Source of the DNA: an uncultured Draconibacterium sp.
GTDB lineage: Bacteria; Bacteroidota; Bacteroidia; Bacteroidales; Prolixibacteraceae
Length of the DNA stretch: 64,000 nucleotides
NCBI RefSeq assembly: GCF_963677565.1
Contig: NZ_OY781981.1
Coordinates: 868,001-932,000, forward strand
Reading direction: 5' to 3'
Shown in pieces: positions 51,444 to 59,995 of the stretch (position 1 is the first letter of the stretch; the number at the start of each line of letters is the position of its first letter). Below the pieces are notes generated by a model, which saw only the letters and a list, made by a program, of their open reading frames with translations, was not told where the DNA came from and ran no database searches. A program made the position numbers and the translations under genes.

Positions 51444-52376
51444 TTAGTTACGCCAATCAAGATACCTTCTCCAGACATGTATCCAAACTTTGGCTATTGA
51501 TTCGATTGCATCTACAAGAAGCTCCTTGCTGTATACATCAAAATCAGGATTTACATTCAGTGTCAGAAATTCATCCCAGTCGAGTGAATTGTCTTTATCT
51601 GCGGGTATAATTTTATATGCCGTAAGGTATGAATGCTGGCAAATGGCTGACATAAAATCCCACGTATTGTTATTGTCGGCTCCCCAACCAAAAATAAATT
51701 TACGGGATTCAATCTTATTTTCAATAAACGACATAACCAAATCATTTGCATTTGCTTTTTGTAAAGGGAAACCATTTTTATCGTAATAAAAACGTTTGTT
51801 TTTAAAATCAATCTCATAGCATTTGCGAACCTTATCGTCCCAGTATTTCTCTATATCGGCATGCAAATGTTTCCCGTCAGAAAATGGCCTCACATCGCAG
51901 TGCAGGGGCACATGCGCATCGGCAACATAATGGCTTAACATGAAAAACAAATTGGCTACGTGGTTGCTCGTAGGTGCAATGGGCGATCCTTTATGCTCTT
52001 TATACTGCATTTTAAGGTTATCAATCAAACTGTGTGCAAGCGCTTCACAACGATCGGGAAGATTGCCACTTTCAATTTCGTAAGCATTCGCATCAACACT
52101 GAAGTTATTCCACCGTTTTGAGAAATAGTAATTACCCGGCAACTTTTTAAATCTTTTATCGCCATTGGGCTTAGGACTAAATTTTAATACATGGCTCGTG
52201 GCCATATCCTTTATTACGGCATCAGGGTACCATGCCCCTTTCACAACATCGTCGCGGTACGATTTAAACCAGCTTACCAGCGAATTACAACTCTCTTTTA
52301 AGTTATCCGGGATGATTTCCTGATTGAGTCTTTTAATAGCCATTAAAGCCAACCATGCATGGGTGTATTGTTTCAT
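51444..52376 (-). CDS. Zinc-dependent phospholipase C / S1-P1 nuclease-type protein
   Basis: A 310-residue, mostly helical protein. THAWLALMAI near the start, DDVVKGAWYPDA, HYVADAHVPLHCD and HADIEKYWDD supply the His and Asp residues expected for the tri-zinc site of phospholipase C/P1 nuclease proteins. No signal peptide is seen, which is unusual since relatives are exported; the N-terminal residue of mature enzymes (Trp) is not exposed here. Substrate (lipid or single-stranded nucleic acid) cannot be told. It is the gene nearest the defence operon's 3' end but lies 125 bp away from it. Confidence 0.75.
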   Translation of the reverse strand: MKQYTHAWLALMAIKRLNQEIIPDNLKESCNSLVSWFKSYRDDVVKGAWYPDAVIKDMATSHVLKFSPKPNGDKRFKKLPGNYYFSKRWNNFSVDANAYEIESGNLPDRCEALAHSLIDNLKMQYKEHKGSPIAPTSNHVANLFFMLSHYVADAHVPLHCDVRPFSDGKHLHADIEKYWDDKVRKCYEIDFKNKRFYYDKNGFPLQKANANDLVMSFIENKIESRKFIFGWGADNNNTWDFMSAICQHSYLTAYKIIPADKDNSLDWDEFLTLNVNPDFDVYSKELLVDAIESIAKVWIHVWRRYLDWRN

Positions 52377-52501
52377 AATTTTTGGGTTTTTATTATAGGT
52401 ATCAAGTTACAAAAAACCGGATTATTTACCCAAAGCGACTTTAAAAACGTATGCCTTCTGAAAGCCCTCTCCTGAGTAAAGTTTCATGCGGACGGAGGTA
52501 A

Positions 52502-52891
52502 TTAAAATTCGTAGGTAGCGAACTCGTTTACATGCATTCCCTTTTTGCCCGTAAACGTAATCTCAACATAACGAATGTGTTCTTTACCCGAAGCAGCTTT
52601 AGTCTCGAGCATACGGTAATAGGTCTCATCCAACGCAGTGAAAATCTTAAAGGAAGTTGTATATAGGCTAATAATAGGATTTAAAGGAACGCCGTATTTT
52701 AATTTATCCGCCGTTTTAAGCTTTGAAATACTTACCAGCTCAATATCTTGTTCCCGATAGTAATCACGAAGTAAAAGCTCCAGCGCTTTAATACCCGTAT
52801 ATCGGTTATAGAATTGGTAGAGCAAGAACAACACCACTATACTTGCCATTGACAGTACCAGTAATAATTCTTCGGATTGGAAGTATTGCAT
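52502..52891 (-). CDS. Small membrane-anchored protein of unknown function
   Basis: A 129-residue protein with one N-terminal membrane helix (LLLVLSMASIVVLFLLYQFY) and a soluble C-terminal part (IKALELLLRDYYREQDIELV, then KLKTADKLKYGVPLNPIISL). No family recognised. It begins ten bases after the DUF3883 gene, so is probably co-transcribed with it. Confidence 0.6.
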   Translation of the reverse strand: MQYFQSEELLLVLSMASIVVLFLLYQFYNRYTGIKALELLLRDYYREQDIELVSISKLKTADKLKYGVPLNPIISLYTTSFKIFTALDETYYRMLETKAASGKEHIRYVEITFTGKKGMHVNEFATYEF

Positions 52892-52901
52892 GATGAGTTA
52901 T

Positions 52902-53741
52902 TTAGAAAAAGCCTTGGTAAGAAATCGGAACCGGATTACAAATTTCATTTAATGCGCCGTTACGTTTAAAAACACGGGCATTCTTTTCAAAATTAAACAC
53001 GCGGTACAAATAAAACTTGTTACGGTGATTGACAGAAAAATCCAATTCGTTTCTGCTGAAATAAATGGGTGTTTCTCTTGAAAGTTTGGTGGTTTTTACC
53101 TCGATATATTTTTGCGAACCATCCGGGTTACGGGAAAGAATATCATAACCGGCACCATCTCCTTCTTTTTGCGAAATCCATTCAATTTGCCCCGCCAGAC
53201 GGTATTTTCCCATTTTGTTTAGGTAGTGCCTTTCATATTCCATTATCATCTCTTCCCCCAAATACCCCAATCTTTGATTTTCCTGTTCTTTCTTAATGTA
53301 ATTCACCTTCATTGGTTTTTTACCATAAGAAAAGGCAGGTTCTGAAACAACGTTTTCGCTTGCAGGCGGCTCTGCAACAAATCGCTCAAAATCAATTTGT
53401 GTTATCGGCGTTACAATCTCTTTTGTTGCGAAATACTCAAACTGATTTTCCAGATCAGGATTCAAATCGAGGAACTTTATTACTGCACTTCTTAAACTAT
53501 GCTGATAATTAGAACGTGGCAAATACCCGACAATATAAGGCTGCCCCAGCTCCATTAAAACCGCACTAATATTCTGATGCTTAAATTCCACTGATCCCTC
53601 CGAGCGGTTTTGTAACAGGGGCATTAAAGCTCTGCGGTGTGCAGCTTTTGAATACGGTTCACCTTTAAGCTCTGCCGATAACATATTAAAATAATCGGCA
53701 ACGATTAGTTGAACTTCAGTATTTGACCAGATTAATGGCAA
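52902..53741 (-). CDS. DUF3883 nuclease-like protein
   Basis: A 279-residue protein. The N-terminal ~100 residues (IWSNTEVQLIVADYFNMLSA, then HQNISAVLMELGQPYIVGYL) form a helical domain common in stand-alone relatives. The C-terminal part is DUF3883, a PD-(D/E)XK-like fold: GEEMIMEYE (Glu163/164), GAGYDILSR (Asp200) and KYIEVKTTK (Glu214, Lys216) give a complete catalytic set. It starts 16 bases after the protease-like gene, on the same strand. Base composition seems higher in GC than the AT-rich operon upstream, so it may be an older neighbour and not part of the acquired unit. Confidence 0.82.
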   Translation of the reverse strand: MPLIWSNTEVQLIVADYFNMLSAELKGEPYSKAAHRRALMPLLQNRSEGSVEFKHQNISAVLMELGQPYIVGYLPRSNYQHSLRSAVIKFLDLNPDLENQFEYFATKEIVTPITQIDFERFVAEPPASENVVSEPAFSYGKKPMKVNYIKKEQENQRLGYLGEEMIMEYERHYLNKMGKYRLAGQIEWISQKEGDGAGYDILSRNPDGSQKYIEVKTTKLSRETPIYFSRNELDFSVNHRNKFYLYRVFNFEKNARVFKRNGALNEICNPVPISYQGFF

Positions 53742-53757
53742 AATAGTTTTTTAATAT

Positions 53758-54402
53758 TTAAAATTCAACAGTTAAATCTTCTTTTACTAACTCCATGTTA
53801 CCATATAAAACAAGTGCTTCTCTATTACTTACCAACCTAGCTGCGAAAATGGGATCTAAAGATTTATATTTATCAATTTGGCTTGTGTAGTATTTCTTCA
53901 TCCGTTCAAAAGCCAAAGAGATGGAGATAGTATCAGAAAAAAAAGATTTTATACAAGCGTTATCACAATTAATTGATACTGCCATATACTCATCATTGAG
54001 AAATCCATAAACCTCTTCCACATATCCAACAAAAGAAATACATCCGTTATCAATAAGATCTTTACCCAATTCTTTCCCTGATAAACAAGAATTTGTAAAG
54101 AAAAGTGAGTTTGCAAAGTTATTTGTATTTACTCCAGCTTGGATATAATTACCCCCATTACTTCTCAAATAACGTTCGTTCCCATGTGAATATGCAATAA
54201 ATACGAAACTTCCGTCATTAATTTCTTCAACTGTCAAATCAACAAAAGCCTGATTACATGTATCTTGAGGAATTAAAATAACTGTATTTTCTAGGACTTC
54301 ATTTTGGCCATCAAAAAATTGCGATATATCTTCCTTGCAGTTAAGAAAATAATTACCTAAATGAGTATCAGTGTCATCAGAGACAATTATTACATTAATC
54401 AT
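53758..54402 (-). CDS. Caspase/CHAT-like protease
   Basis: A 214-residue protein with a caspase-like dyad: His73 in FIAYSHGNERYL and Cys106 in FFTNSCLSGKELG, each after a hydrophobic strand as in CHAT and other clan-CD peptidases. It consists of little beyond the catalytic domain, with a helical C-terminal tail (SLAFERMKKYYTSQIDKYKS). Its ATG overlaps the stop of the receiver gene by eight bases, so translation is coupled. The likely role is a protease effector switched on by the two-component pair upstream (inference). Other readings: a peptidase C14-type regulator with no immune role. Confidence 0.75.
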   Translation of the reverse strand: MINVIIVSDDTDTHLGNYFLNCKEDISQFFDGQNEVLENTVILIPQDTCNQAFVDLTVEEINDGSFVFIAYSHGNERYLRSNGGNYIQAGVNTNNFANSLFFTNSCLSGKELGKDLIDNGCISFVGYVEEVYGFLNDEYMAVSINCDNACIKSFFSDTISISLAFERMKKYYTSQIDKYKSLDPIFAARLVSNREALVLYGNMELVKEDLTVEF

Positions 54403-55018
54403 CTATTTGTCTCTTATTTCTTGTTAATAAATCAATAGCAAGCATTAATATGCTTCTTTCCATTTCTTTACCAAAAGCTGATTGTAACCTTATTTCGGAT
54501 AAAATATCTTTTAGGGAATATTTCTCGCCAGCTGACGTTTGAAGGTAAGGCTTATTTAATTCATCTTCACTATGCCTATTAATCCATTGCTCAAGAATAC
54601 TATCTACTCTAGCATCAAGGAAATGCATAGCTCTTTCAATCAATGGCTTTACTCTTTTATAACTGACAGTTCTAGAAACGAATGCAAATGCATCTTTGTT
54701 AATGTATTCGACTAAGTCTTCCCTTGGAATATTATCCAAATTATTGGCTGTAACCATTATTACATATACCAGTGAAGTTCTTTTTCGTATATCGTTTAAA
54801 ATCTCAGTTCCGTTAGGTTCATTACGCCCTAGATCATAATCCAATAAGACTATCGTTTTTTTATCTAAAGATTTAAGAATATAATCAAGGCCATCTTTAG
54901 CCTTATTCCTAAGGACTACCTCGTAATCCTTAAAATGTAATTTAAGTTGTACTAATAAAGGATCTGTTTCTTTCCTATTATCGTCAATAATTACAATTTG
55001 ATTCTTGGGGAAATCCAT
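54395..55018 (-). CDS. Receiver-domain response regulator
   Basis: A 207-residue protein. Residues 6-125 are a receiver: acidic pair IDDN, phospho-acceptor Asp60 in VLLDYDLG, VMVT-type Thr (YVIMVTANN), and a Lys in YINKDAF. The C-terminal ~80 residues are helical (KRVKPLIERAMHFLDARVDS, ILEQWINRHSEDELNKPYLQ) without a recognisable DNA-binding motif. It therefore probably acts by protein contact, for instance on the caspase-like protein encoded by the overlapping next gene. It starts five bases after the kinase gene. Confidence 0.85.
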   Translation of the reverse strand: MDFPKNQIVIIDDNRKETDPLLVQLKLHFKDYEVVLRNKAKDGLDYILKSLDKKTIVLLDYDLGRNEPNGTEILNDIRKRTSLVYVIMVTANNLDNIPREDLVEYINKDAFAFVSRTVSYKRVKPLIERAMHFLDARVDSILEQWINRHSEDELNKPYLQTSAGEKYSLKDILSEIRLQSAFGKEMERSILMLAIDLLTRNKRQIDD

Positions 55019-55023
55019 AAAAT

Positions 55024-57135
55024 TTATTTTTTAAAAGGGAATGTTATTTTGAAGGTTGTTCCTGTAGGTTTAAACTCATTTTCAACAAGTTCTATATTTC
55101 CATTTAGTGCTTCTATTCTAGTTTTTACAATATATAAACCAAGACCTGCTCCCCCCTCCTTTTCAGTAGAGGTAAAATAAATGTCAAAAATTTTATCCTT
55201 AATTTCTTCGTCAACGCCACACCCATTATCCGAAAATAGAAGTACAAACTTATCACTATCTGAGTAGCTGGAACATTTTATTATTTTTTCTTTATTGTTT
55301 GATAATGCCTTAATTGAATTATGTATGAGATTTTGAAATATATCTACGAAAAACTGACGGTTAGCATTAATAATAAAATTATCTCTAACTTCAACAATCG
55401 ATTGAATATTCTCTTTTTCAAACTGAACACCATATTGTTTAAATAAATCCTTAATTAATACTTTTAGTTCAATATCCTCAAAATCAAGATTACTCCCAGC
55501 ATAGCTTAACATGTAATCAATTACCTTATTTAACGTCTCCATCTCTTCGTATATCTCTGAAGCATAAACTTTGAAAAAGTTTTCCAACTCCTCATTCGGG
55601 TAATGTAAACTAAAAAATTCAGCCATATCCTTTACTTTGCCAAGAGAAGTCCTCACTGCATGGGCTATATTGGCCGCATAATCCTGCAATGACATAAGGC
55701 TTAAGTATATGTTTTCTTTCCTTGTATATTCTTTTTCTGCCTTTTTTTGTTCAGTAATACCCTTTTTAACAGAAGCATTAACTTCTTTTACTTTTCTTTT
55801 TAGTGGAATTAACTCTTCTTTTAGTTTGGGATTACTTTTTTCAATTATTTCAATAGTTTCCACTAAAGAATTAACATCGGATCTTGCTTGTTGTAGATCT
55901 TCTGAAGCACTCAACTTCTTTTGTTTTCTCGCATAAATTTTGAGCTTAGAAAAAATATCTACCTGCTCAATAATAAATGATTTAAGTTGCCGATACTCCT
56001 CATTATCTGTAAAATCTTGCCTATTTGTAGCATCAATAATTTTAGGATTTTCTTCTTTTGTAATATCAACAACCCCAATTACCTCTCTTGTACTAATTTT
56101 ATCGAAAATATCTTGCCAAAGTCTTTTATCTATACCAAGAATATCTCTTTGTTTGTATCTATCAGTTTCATACTCAGCAAATGGGGTGGTAATTATTCCA
56201 TCTCTATATATTTTGATGCCATCAATCCTATCCTGTTTATCTTTAAAATGTTTATTATATCTTCTTTTCGCAGAGGTGTCAAAAAAGAAAATTTTCATTT
56301 TTATTCCTCCGAAGGGCTGAATAGGTATTTCCTTGGTATAAATTTTACCCTTATTTTCATCAAAAGCGAGCGTTTCCTGAACACCTTTCCCTTTATCATA
56401 TTTAATATTAGCTTCGTGCGATGCTAGATTCACAGCAATTGATTCAACTTTCCTTTGCTGATAATCTGAATGTTCATTTGAGCTAATATTAATTTCAAAA
56501 GGAGGATTTAATGGATAAAATGGAGAAACTATTTTTGTCAGTTCTTTATATAAGCGATCCATATCGTTGGATGTCCAGATGTTTCTGATATCCCGTATTT
56601 CCAATGTAGTTCCATGATCATTGAAGTTACCTTCTTCATAAGAATAATAATTCTCAACATCTGTAAAAAGTTTTAATTGAGAATCCGAAGGTTCTAAAAC
56701 CTCCATATTTGCCCAGTTAATGCTAACTTTTAATACCTTATTTGACTCCTTTTGTTTTGTAGTAATTAAAACTGAATCTCCAAGTTTATCAACAGCAAAA
56801 CGACCTATTCCTTTTTCTCCAGTATATCTGCGGTTAAAAGGCTCTGGGGAATATAATTGAGTTCTCTTACTCGCAGTACCAATTACCATCCACTTATCTC
56901 TAATATCTTCAAAGGACATGCCCACCCCATTGTCACGGATAATTATCTTGCTCTGGCCATTTTTCGTTTCAACGTTATAAAATTCAATTTCGACAAGGGT
57001 AGAATTTGCATCATAACAATTCTTTACCAATTCGAAAAGGGCAGTTATCCTATCAGTTATCAATTCTCTACCTATCAACCTAAAAGTGCTGATATCAAAA
57101 CGCCATTTTAATATATTTTTAGAATTATTATTCAT
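55024..57135 (-). CDS. Double-GHKL protein: MORC/Hsp90-like ATPase plus histidine kinase
   Basis: A 703-residue protein with two GHKL ATPase modules. The N-terminal one (residues ~10-200) has ELVKNCYDANSTLVEIEF, IIRDNGVGMSFEDIRDKW and YTGEKGIGRFAVDKLG, as in MORC-like and Hsp90/MutL-type ATPases. A middle domain follows, then a coiled coil (~395-470). The C-terminal part is a histidine kinase: H-box with His492 in NIAHAVRTSLGKVKD, N-box NLIHNSIKAL, FSDNGCGVDEEI, and GGAGLGLYIVKTRIEAL. It has no membrane helix, so it senses something in the cytosol. Its start overlaps the methyltransferase gene's end by eight bases. Confidence 0.85.
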   Translation of the reverse strand: MNNNSKNILKWRFDISTFRLIGRELITDRITALFELVKNCYDANSTLVEIEFYNVETKNGQSKIIIRDNGVGMSFEDIRDKWMVIGTASKRTQLYSPEPFNRRYTGEKGIGRFAVDKLGDSVLITTKQKESNKVLKVSINWANMEVLEPSDSQLKLFTDVENYYSYEEGNFNDHGTTLEIRDIRNIWTSNDMDRLYKELTKIVSPFYPLNPPFEINISSNEHSDYQQRKVESIAVNLASHEANIKYDKGKGVQETLAFDENKGKIYTKEIPIQPFGGIKMKIFFFDTSAKRRYNKHFKDKQDRIDGIKIYRDGIITTPFAEYETDRYKQRDILGIDKRLWQDIFDKISTREVIGVVDITKEENPKIIDATNRQDFTDNEEYRQLKSFIIEQVDIFSKLKIYARKQKKLSASEDLQQARSDVNSLVETIEIIEKSNPKLKEELIPLKRKVKEVNASVKKGITEQKKAEKEYTRKENIYLSLMSLQDYAANIAHAVRTSLGKVKDMAEFFSLHYPNEELENFFKVYASEIYEEMETLNKVIDYMLSYAGSNLDFEDIELKVLIKDLFKQYGVQFEKENIQSIVEVRDNFIINANRQFFVDIFQNLIHNSIKALSNNKEKIIKCSSYSDSDKFVLLFSDNGCGVDEEIKDKIFDIYFTSTEKEGGAGLGLYIVKTRIEALNGNIELVENEFKPTGTTFKITFPFKK

Positions 57136-58228
57136 TAAATTCTTGAAGATGTTTTTTTATTGAAATGGCAATTGCTTCTCCAAGTTTAACAGGTACAGCA
57201 TTACCAATATGTTTTGCTAGATTAGTCAATGATATTGCATCCTCATTTTCAATAAACTTATAGTCAACAGGAAATGATTGAAAAATAGCGGCCTCACGAG
57301 CCGAAATAGCTCTATTTTGCTCAGGATGCCCAAAACGGCCATTTCCCAAACCAATACACTGTGTTGTCATAGTTGGTGCAGGTTCATCCCATTTCATTCT
57401 TCCATAAACGGAGCTATAAGTCTGACCGGTTTTTTTCTTGTGACAATCCAATAATAAGGATTGATCCCAGTCTTTCCAACCGCCTCCTTCTGGGGTTGCT
57501 CTAATTCTTTTTTTGTTTAATATTGACAATTCTCTGGTTGAATGTACTAGGTCATTTTTATCAGTTTCACCATCTCTAAGAGCAGGAAGATCTTTGATCA
57601 CATCTCTTACAGTTAAGTAATTTTCTGGCTTATGCGTAGGCGGAATTAATCTAATTGGGCCTAATCTTGATGCTAACAAAACTAATCTCTTTCGAACTTG
57701 AGGAATACCATAATCAGGAGCATATACTATTTTATGCCAGACGTGATATCCATTTTTTGTTAAAACATTGACAAAAGATTCAAATACATTATCCTTCTTA
57801 AAACTAATGAGTGAAGGAACATTTTCCATGGATATGATTTCTGGTAATGTTTCTTCAATTAATCGAGCATAGGAATATAGTAGTTTCCATTTTGATTCAT
57901 CAGGTTTCTTTACTTTAAAACTATATGAAGAAAATGGTTGACATGGAGCGCATCCCACAAGTACCTTCACTTTTCCTTTGGGGAATAAGTTTTGTAACTC
58001 CTCTCCTTTTAATTCGGCAACGTCTTTTTTTAAAAAACTTGCATTATTGTTAGCTTCGTAAACAAACTTACAAGATTCGTCAATATCAATACCTGCAATA
58101 ACATTAAATTCCTGTTGTACAAAGCCATGAGAGAGGCCTCCAATACCACAAAACAAGTCAACCACAGCACAATTCTCAACAATATGTTCAGAACTTTTGT
58201 GTAAATTTTTGGTAAGAATTGTATCCAT
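57128..58228 (-). CDS. C5 cytosine-specific DNA methyltransferase
   Basis: A 366-residue enzyme. Motif I is VDLFCGIGGLSHGF, motif IV carries the catalytic Cys in GCAPCQPFSSY, motif VI is SMENVPSL, motif VIII QVRKRLVLLASR, and motif X HIGNAVPVKLGEAIA. A target-recognition region lies around residues 200-290. It makes 5-methylcytosine in a specific DNA sequence that cannot be read from the gene. It is the first gene of the AT-rich operon and overlaps the double-GHKL gene. No classical restriction endonuclease gene is adjacent. Confidence 0.94.
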   Translation of the reverse strand: MDTILTKNLHKSSEHIVENCAVVDLFCGIGGLSHGFVQQEFNVIAGIDIDESCKFVYEANNNASFLKKDVAELKGEELQNLFPKGKVKVLVGCAPCQPFSSYSFKVKKPDESKWKLLYSYARLIEETLPEIISMENVPSLISFKKDNVFESFVNVLTKNGYHVWHKIVYAPDYGIPQVRKRLVLLASRLGPIRLIPPTHKPENYLTVRDVIKDLPALRDGETDKNDLVHSTRELSILNKKRIRATPEGGGWKDWDQSLLLDCHKKKTGQTYSSVYGRMKWDEPAPTMTTQCIGLGNGRFGHPEQNRAISAREAAIFQSFPVDYKFIENEDAISLTNLAKHIGNAVPVKLGEAIAISIKKHLQEFNE

Positions 58229-58448
58229 ATTATTTAGCAGTCAACTTAGAGATAATTTTTTTAATAAAAACAAATGTAGTAAAGCAAAGTTGTTTTTTCA
58301 ATTTTTTGATATCGAATGCAACATAATATCTCTTTTTCATTTAAAACATCTCATATTATACGAGCGGGTATCTTTATTGTGTACATCCATTTTAAAAGAT
58401 TAAGGATGATTGATTAAGGATTAAAGTTAGGAAGAAAGCCGGAAGACA
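58229..58448. other. Intergenic stretch, probable promoter region of the defence operon
   Basis: AT-rich sequence upstream of the methyltransferase gene. No convincing coding frame. A promoter for the minus-strand operon should lie here, but no TAnnTTTG element could be assigned with confidence. Confidence 0.45.
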
Positions 58449-58570
58449 GATGCCTGCGGCATCAAAATGTTTACAGAAATATCCCTTAAATAGAAATATC
58501 CGACTCCGGCCGGAGTCGTACCTCAATTCCAAAGCATGTTTTCTACTACCGTTCAAATCCCTCGGATTTG
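58449..58570. repeat. Three-hairpin repeat R2, copy a
   Basis: Three short hairpins in series: GATGCCTGCGGCATC, GACTCCGGCCGGAGTC and AAATCCCTCGGATTT. The last overlaps the 3' end of the N-formylglutamate amidohydrolase gene. A second copy is at 62162-62279. Confidence 0.85.
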
Positions 58571-59302
58571 TCGCATTGTATCTAAAAATTGTTGTACCGT
58601 CATTTGTACCCGATTAAAGTAGCTGCTTTTTTCCTTGGTTCCGTTTTCCAGGTAGAGGCGGCGGTTAACTTCCAGCATCAGCGAGCTTACGCGTTTGTCG
58701 TTGTTGTACCAGCGCATGGGCACCAGCGTTCCGGCATAGGGGCGGTTAATTTCAACGGTAAATCCGCGTTCAACAAAAAACTGTTTAGCATGTTTGGCCA
58801 GTTCGGGCGATGTATGAAAAGCATCGGTACCCAGGTTAAAATCGGGGCGTGGAGTACTTTTATCAAGATCACGTTGCAACGGTACATCGGGAAACGAATG
58901 GCAGTCGATCAACAAAGCACTGTTGTGTTGGGTAAGTTGCCTTTCAACAGCCTCCGTTAAACGTTGGTGGTGTACGTTGTAATACTTTTCCACCAGCTCG
59001 CAGCGTAAAGCTGCACTCACTTGCCGCAATGGCTTTCCCTCATCGGTTTTTTCATACAACACGCCCATTCCGTATTTCGCCATGGGTTCAAGCGAGTCGT
59101 CAGTAAACCGTTCCACATCGCAAAACACGCGCGAGAAGGGAGCGATAACTGCCTCATCCTGATTATTGGCAAACAGCTCGTCGGTGTACCAGTCGGTGAG
59201 TTTTTGCAGTTCGGCATTCAGCCCCTTATTACTTACAAGGTAGCCGTAACGGTTGGGAATATGTGTTGAGGCGTGGGGGATATGGAGAATAAGTTGTTTC
59301 AT
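58553..59302 (-). CDS. N-formylglutamate amidohydrolase-type protein
   Basis: A 249-residue FGase-family protein. LILHIPHASTHIP at the start, DCHSFPDVPL in the middle and the EINRPYAGTLVP segment are typical of the zinc-dependent fold shared with HutG-type N-formylglutamate deformylases, which finish histidine degradation. No hut gene is nearby, so the physiological substrate is uncertain. Its last codons (RQIRGI) lie inside the repeat R2, so the C-terminus may have been shaped by the insertion. Confidence 0.88.
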   Translation of the reverse strand: MKQLILHIPHASTHIPNRYGYLVSNKGLNAELQKLTDWYTDELFANNQDEAVIAPFSRVFCDVERFTDDSLEPMAKYGMGVLYEKTDEGKPLRQVSAALRCELVEKYYNVHHQRLTEAVERQLTQHNSALLIDCHSFPDVPLQRDLDKSTPRPDFNLGTDAFHTSPELAKHAKQFFVERGFTVEINRPYAGTLVPMRWYNNDKRVSSLMLEVNRRLYLENGTKEKSSYFNRVQMTVQQFLDTMRQIRGI

Positions 59303-59332
59303 AGTATTTAAGAATTAAAAGGTTCCTAATTA

Positions 59333-59495
59333 ACCACCCCACCGCTGTAAACGCGGTCCTCCCCTCCTGAGAGGAGGGGAAACGTTCGTGCTGCAGGTTT
59401 GTTTGTTAGTTAAAAGCCAAAATTGGATTACAAATTTCTCCTCCTCGAGGAGGAGTACCGCTGATGTAGTGCAACGAAATCAGTGGAGAGGTGGT
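59333..59495. repeat. DUF559-type double-hairpin element E6, second subfamily
   Basis: Left end ACCACCCCACCGCTGTAAAC + GCGGT with CCCCTCCTGAGAGGAGGGG; the right end differs from E2-E5: AGGAGGAGTACCGCTGATGT, then CAGTGGAGAGGTGGT. No DUF559 gene is present in it. Confidence 0.85.
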
Positions 59496-59517
59496 GATTG
59501 ATCTGCCACATTATATT

Positions 59518-59591
59518 ACCACCCCACCGCTGTAAACGCGGTACCCCTCCCGACGAAAAGTCGGGACAGGCTCTCCTGGCAGGAGGGGAAA
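59518..59591. repeat. DUF559-type left end E7
   Basis: ACCACCCCACCGCTGTAAAC + GCGGT followed by CCCCTCC...GGAGGGG with an inserted CCCGACGAAAAGTCGGGA hairpin between the arms. The right end is absent. Confidence 0.8.
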
Positions 59592-59614
59592 CGTTTGCAA
59601 CACCAACACAACTG

Positions 59615-59779
59615 TTACCCATTACTTTTTCTCCTGCGTTCCATAGCTTCCCGCATTTCTTTTGATACGGGCATCATAATACCCCCGGTTTTTTGCACCC
59701 ATTTAATACCATGGGCTTCCAGCCATTTGTCTTGCTCTTCCCTGGTCATTTCGGAAAACTTCTTTTGATTTTCTTTCAT
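59615..59779 (-). CDS. Small hypothetical protein
   Basis: A 54-residue frame starting MKENQKKFSEMTREEQDKWL and containing HGIKWVQKTGGIMMPVSKEM before a basic end. Composition, the clean ATG and an AT-rich upstream region look genuine. No family is recognised. It is bounded by E7 on one side. Confidence 0.5.
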   Translation of the reverse strand: MKENQKKFSEMTREEQDKWLEAHGIKWVQKTGGIMMPVSKEMREAMERRRKSNG

Positions 59780-59995
59780 TTTACACAAATTTTTAATGGT
59801 TAATATTTGTGCACCATGTATAGTCGGAAAATTGTCTGATTTGTAATTGTTTTTGACAGACTGTCCGCATACTAAACCACCGTGGCTTTACTTGCTCGGT
59901 TGGCGCCGGATTGCTCCGGGCTCATGATGCATTACAAATATGTTCAATAAAACTAAAAGAAACAAATCAAAGTAAAAGCCAAAAGGACAAACTGG

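Noticed and set aside
53758..58228. A known two-component anti-phage system (Detocs type)
   Set aside because: Detocs, as I recall it, has a TPR-containing kinase and an effector domain on the response regulator; here the kinase carries a MORC-like ATPase, the effector is separate and a methyltransferase is included. Similar in concept, not the same set.
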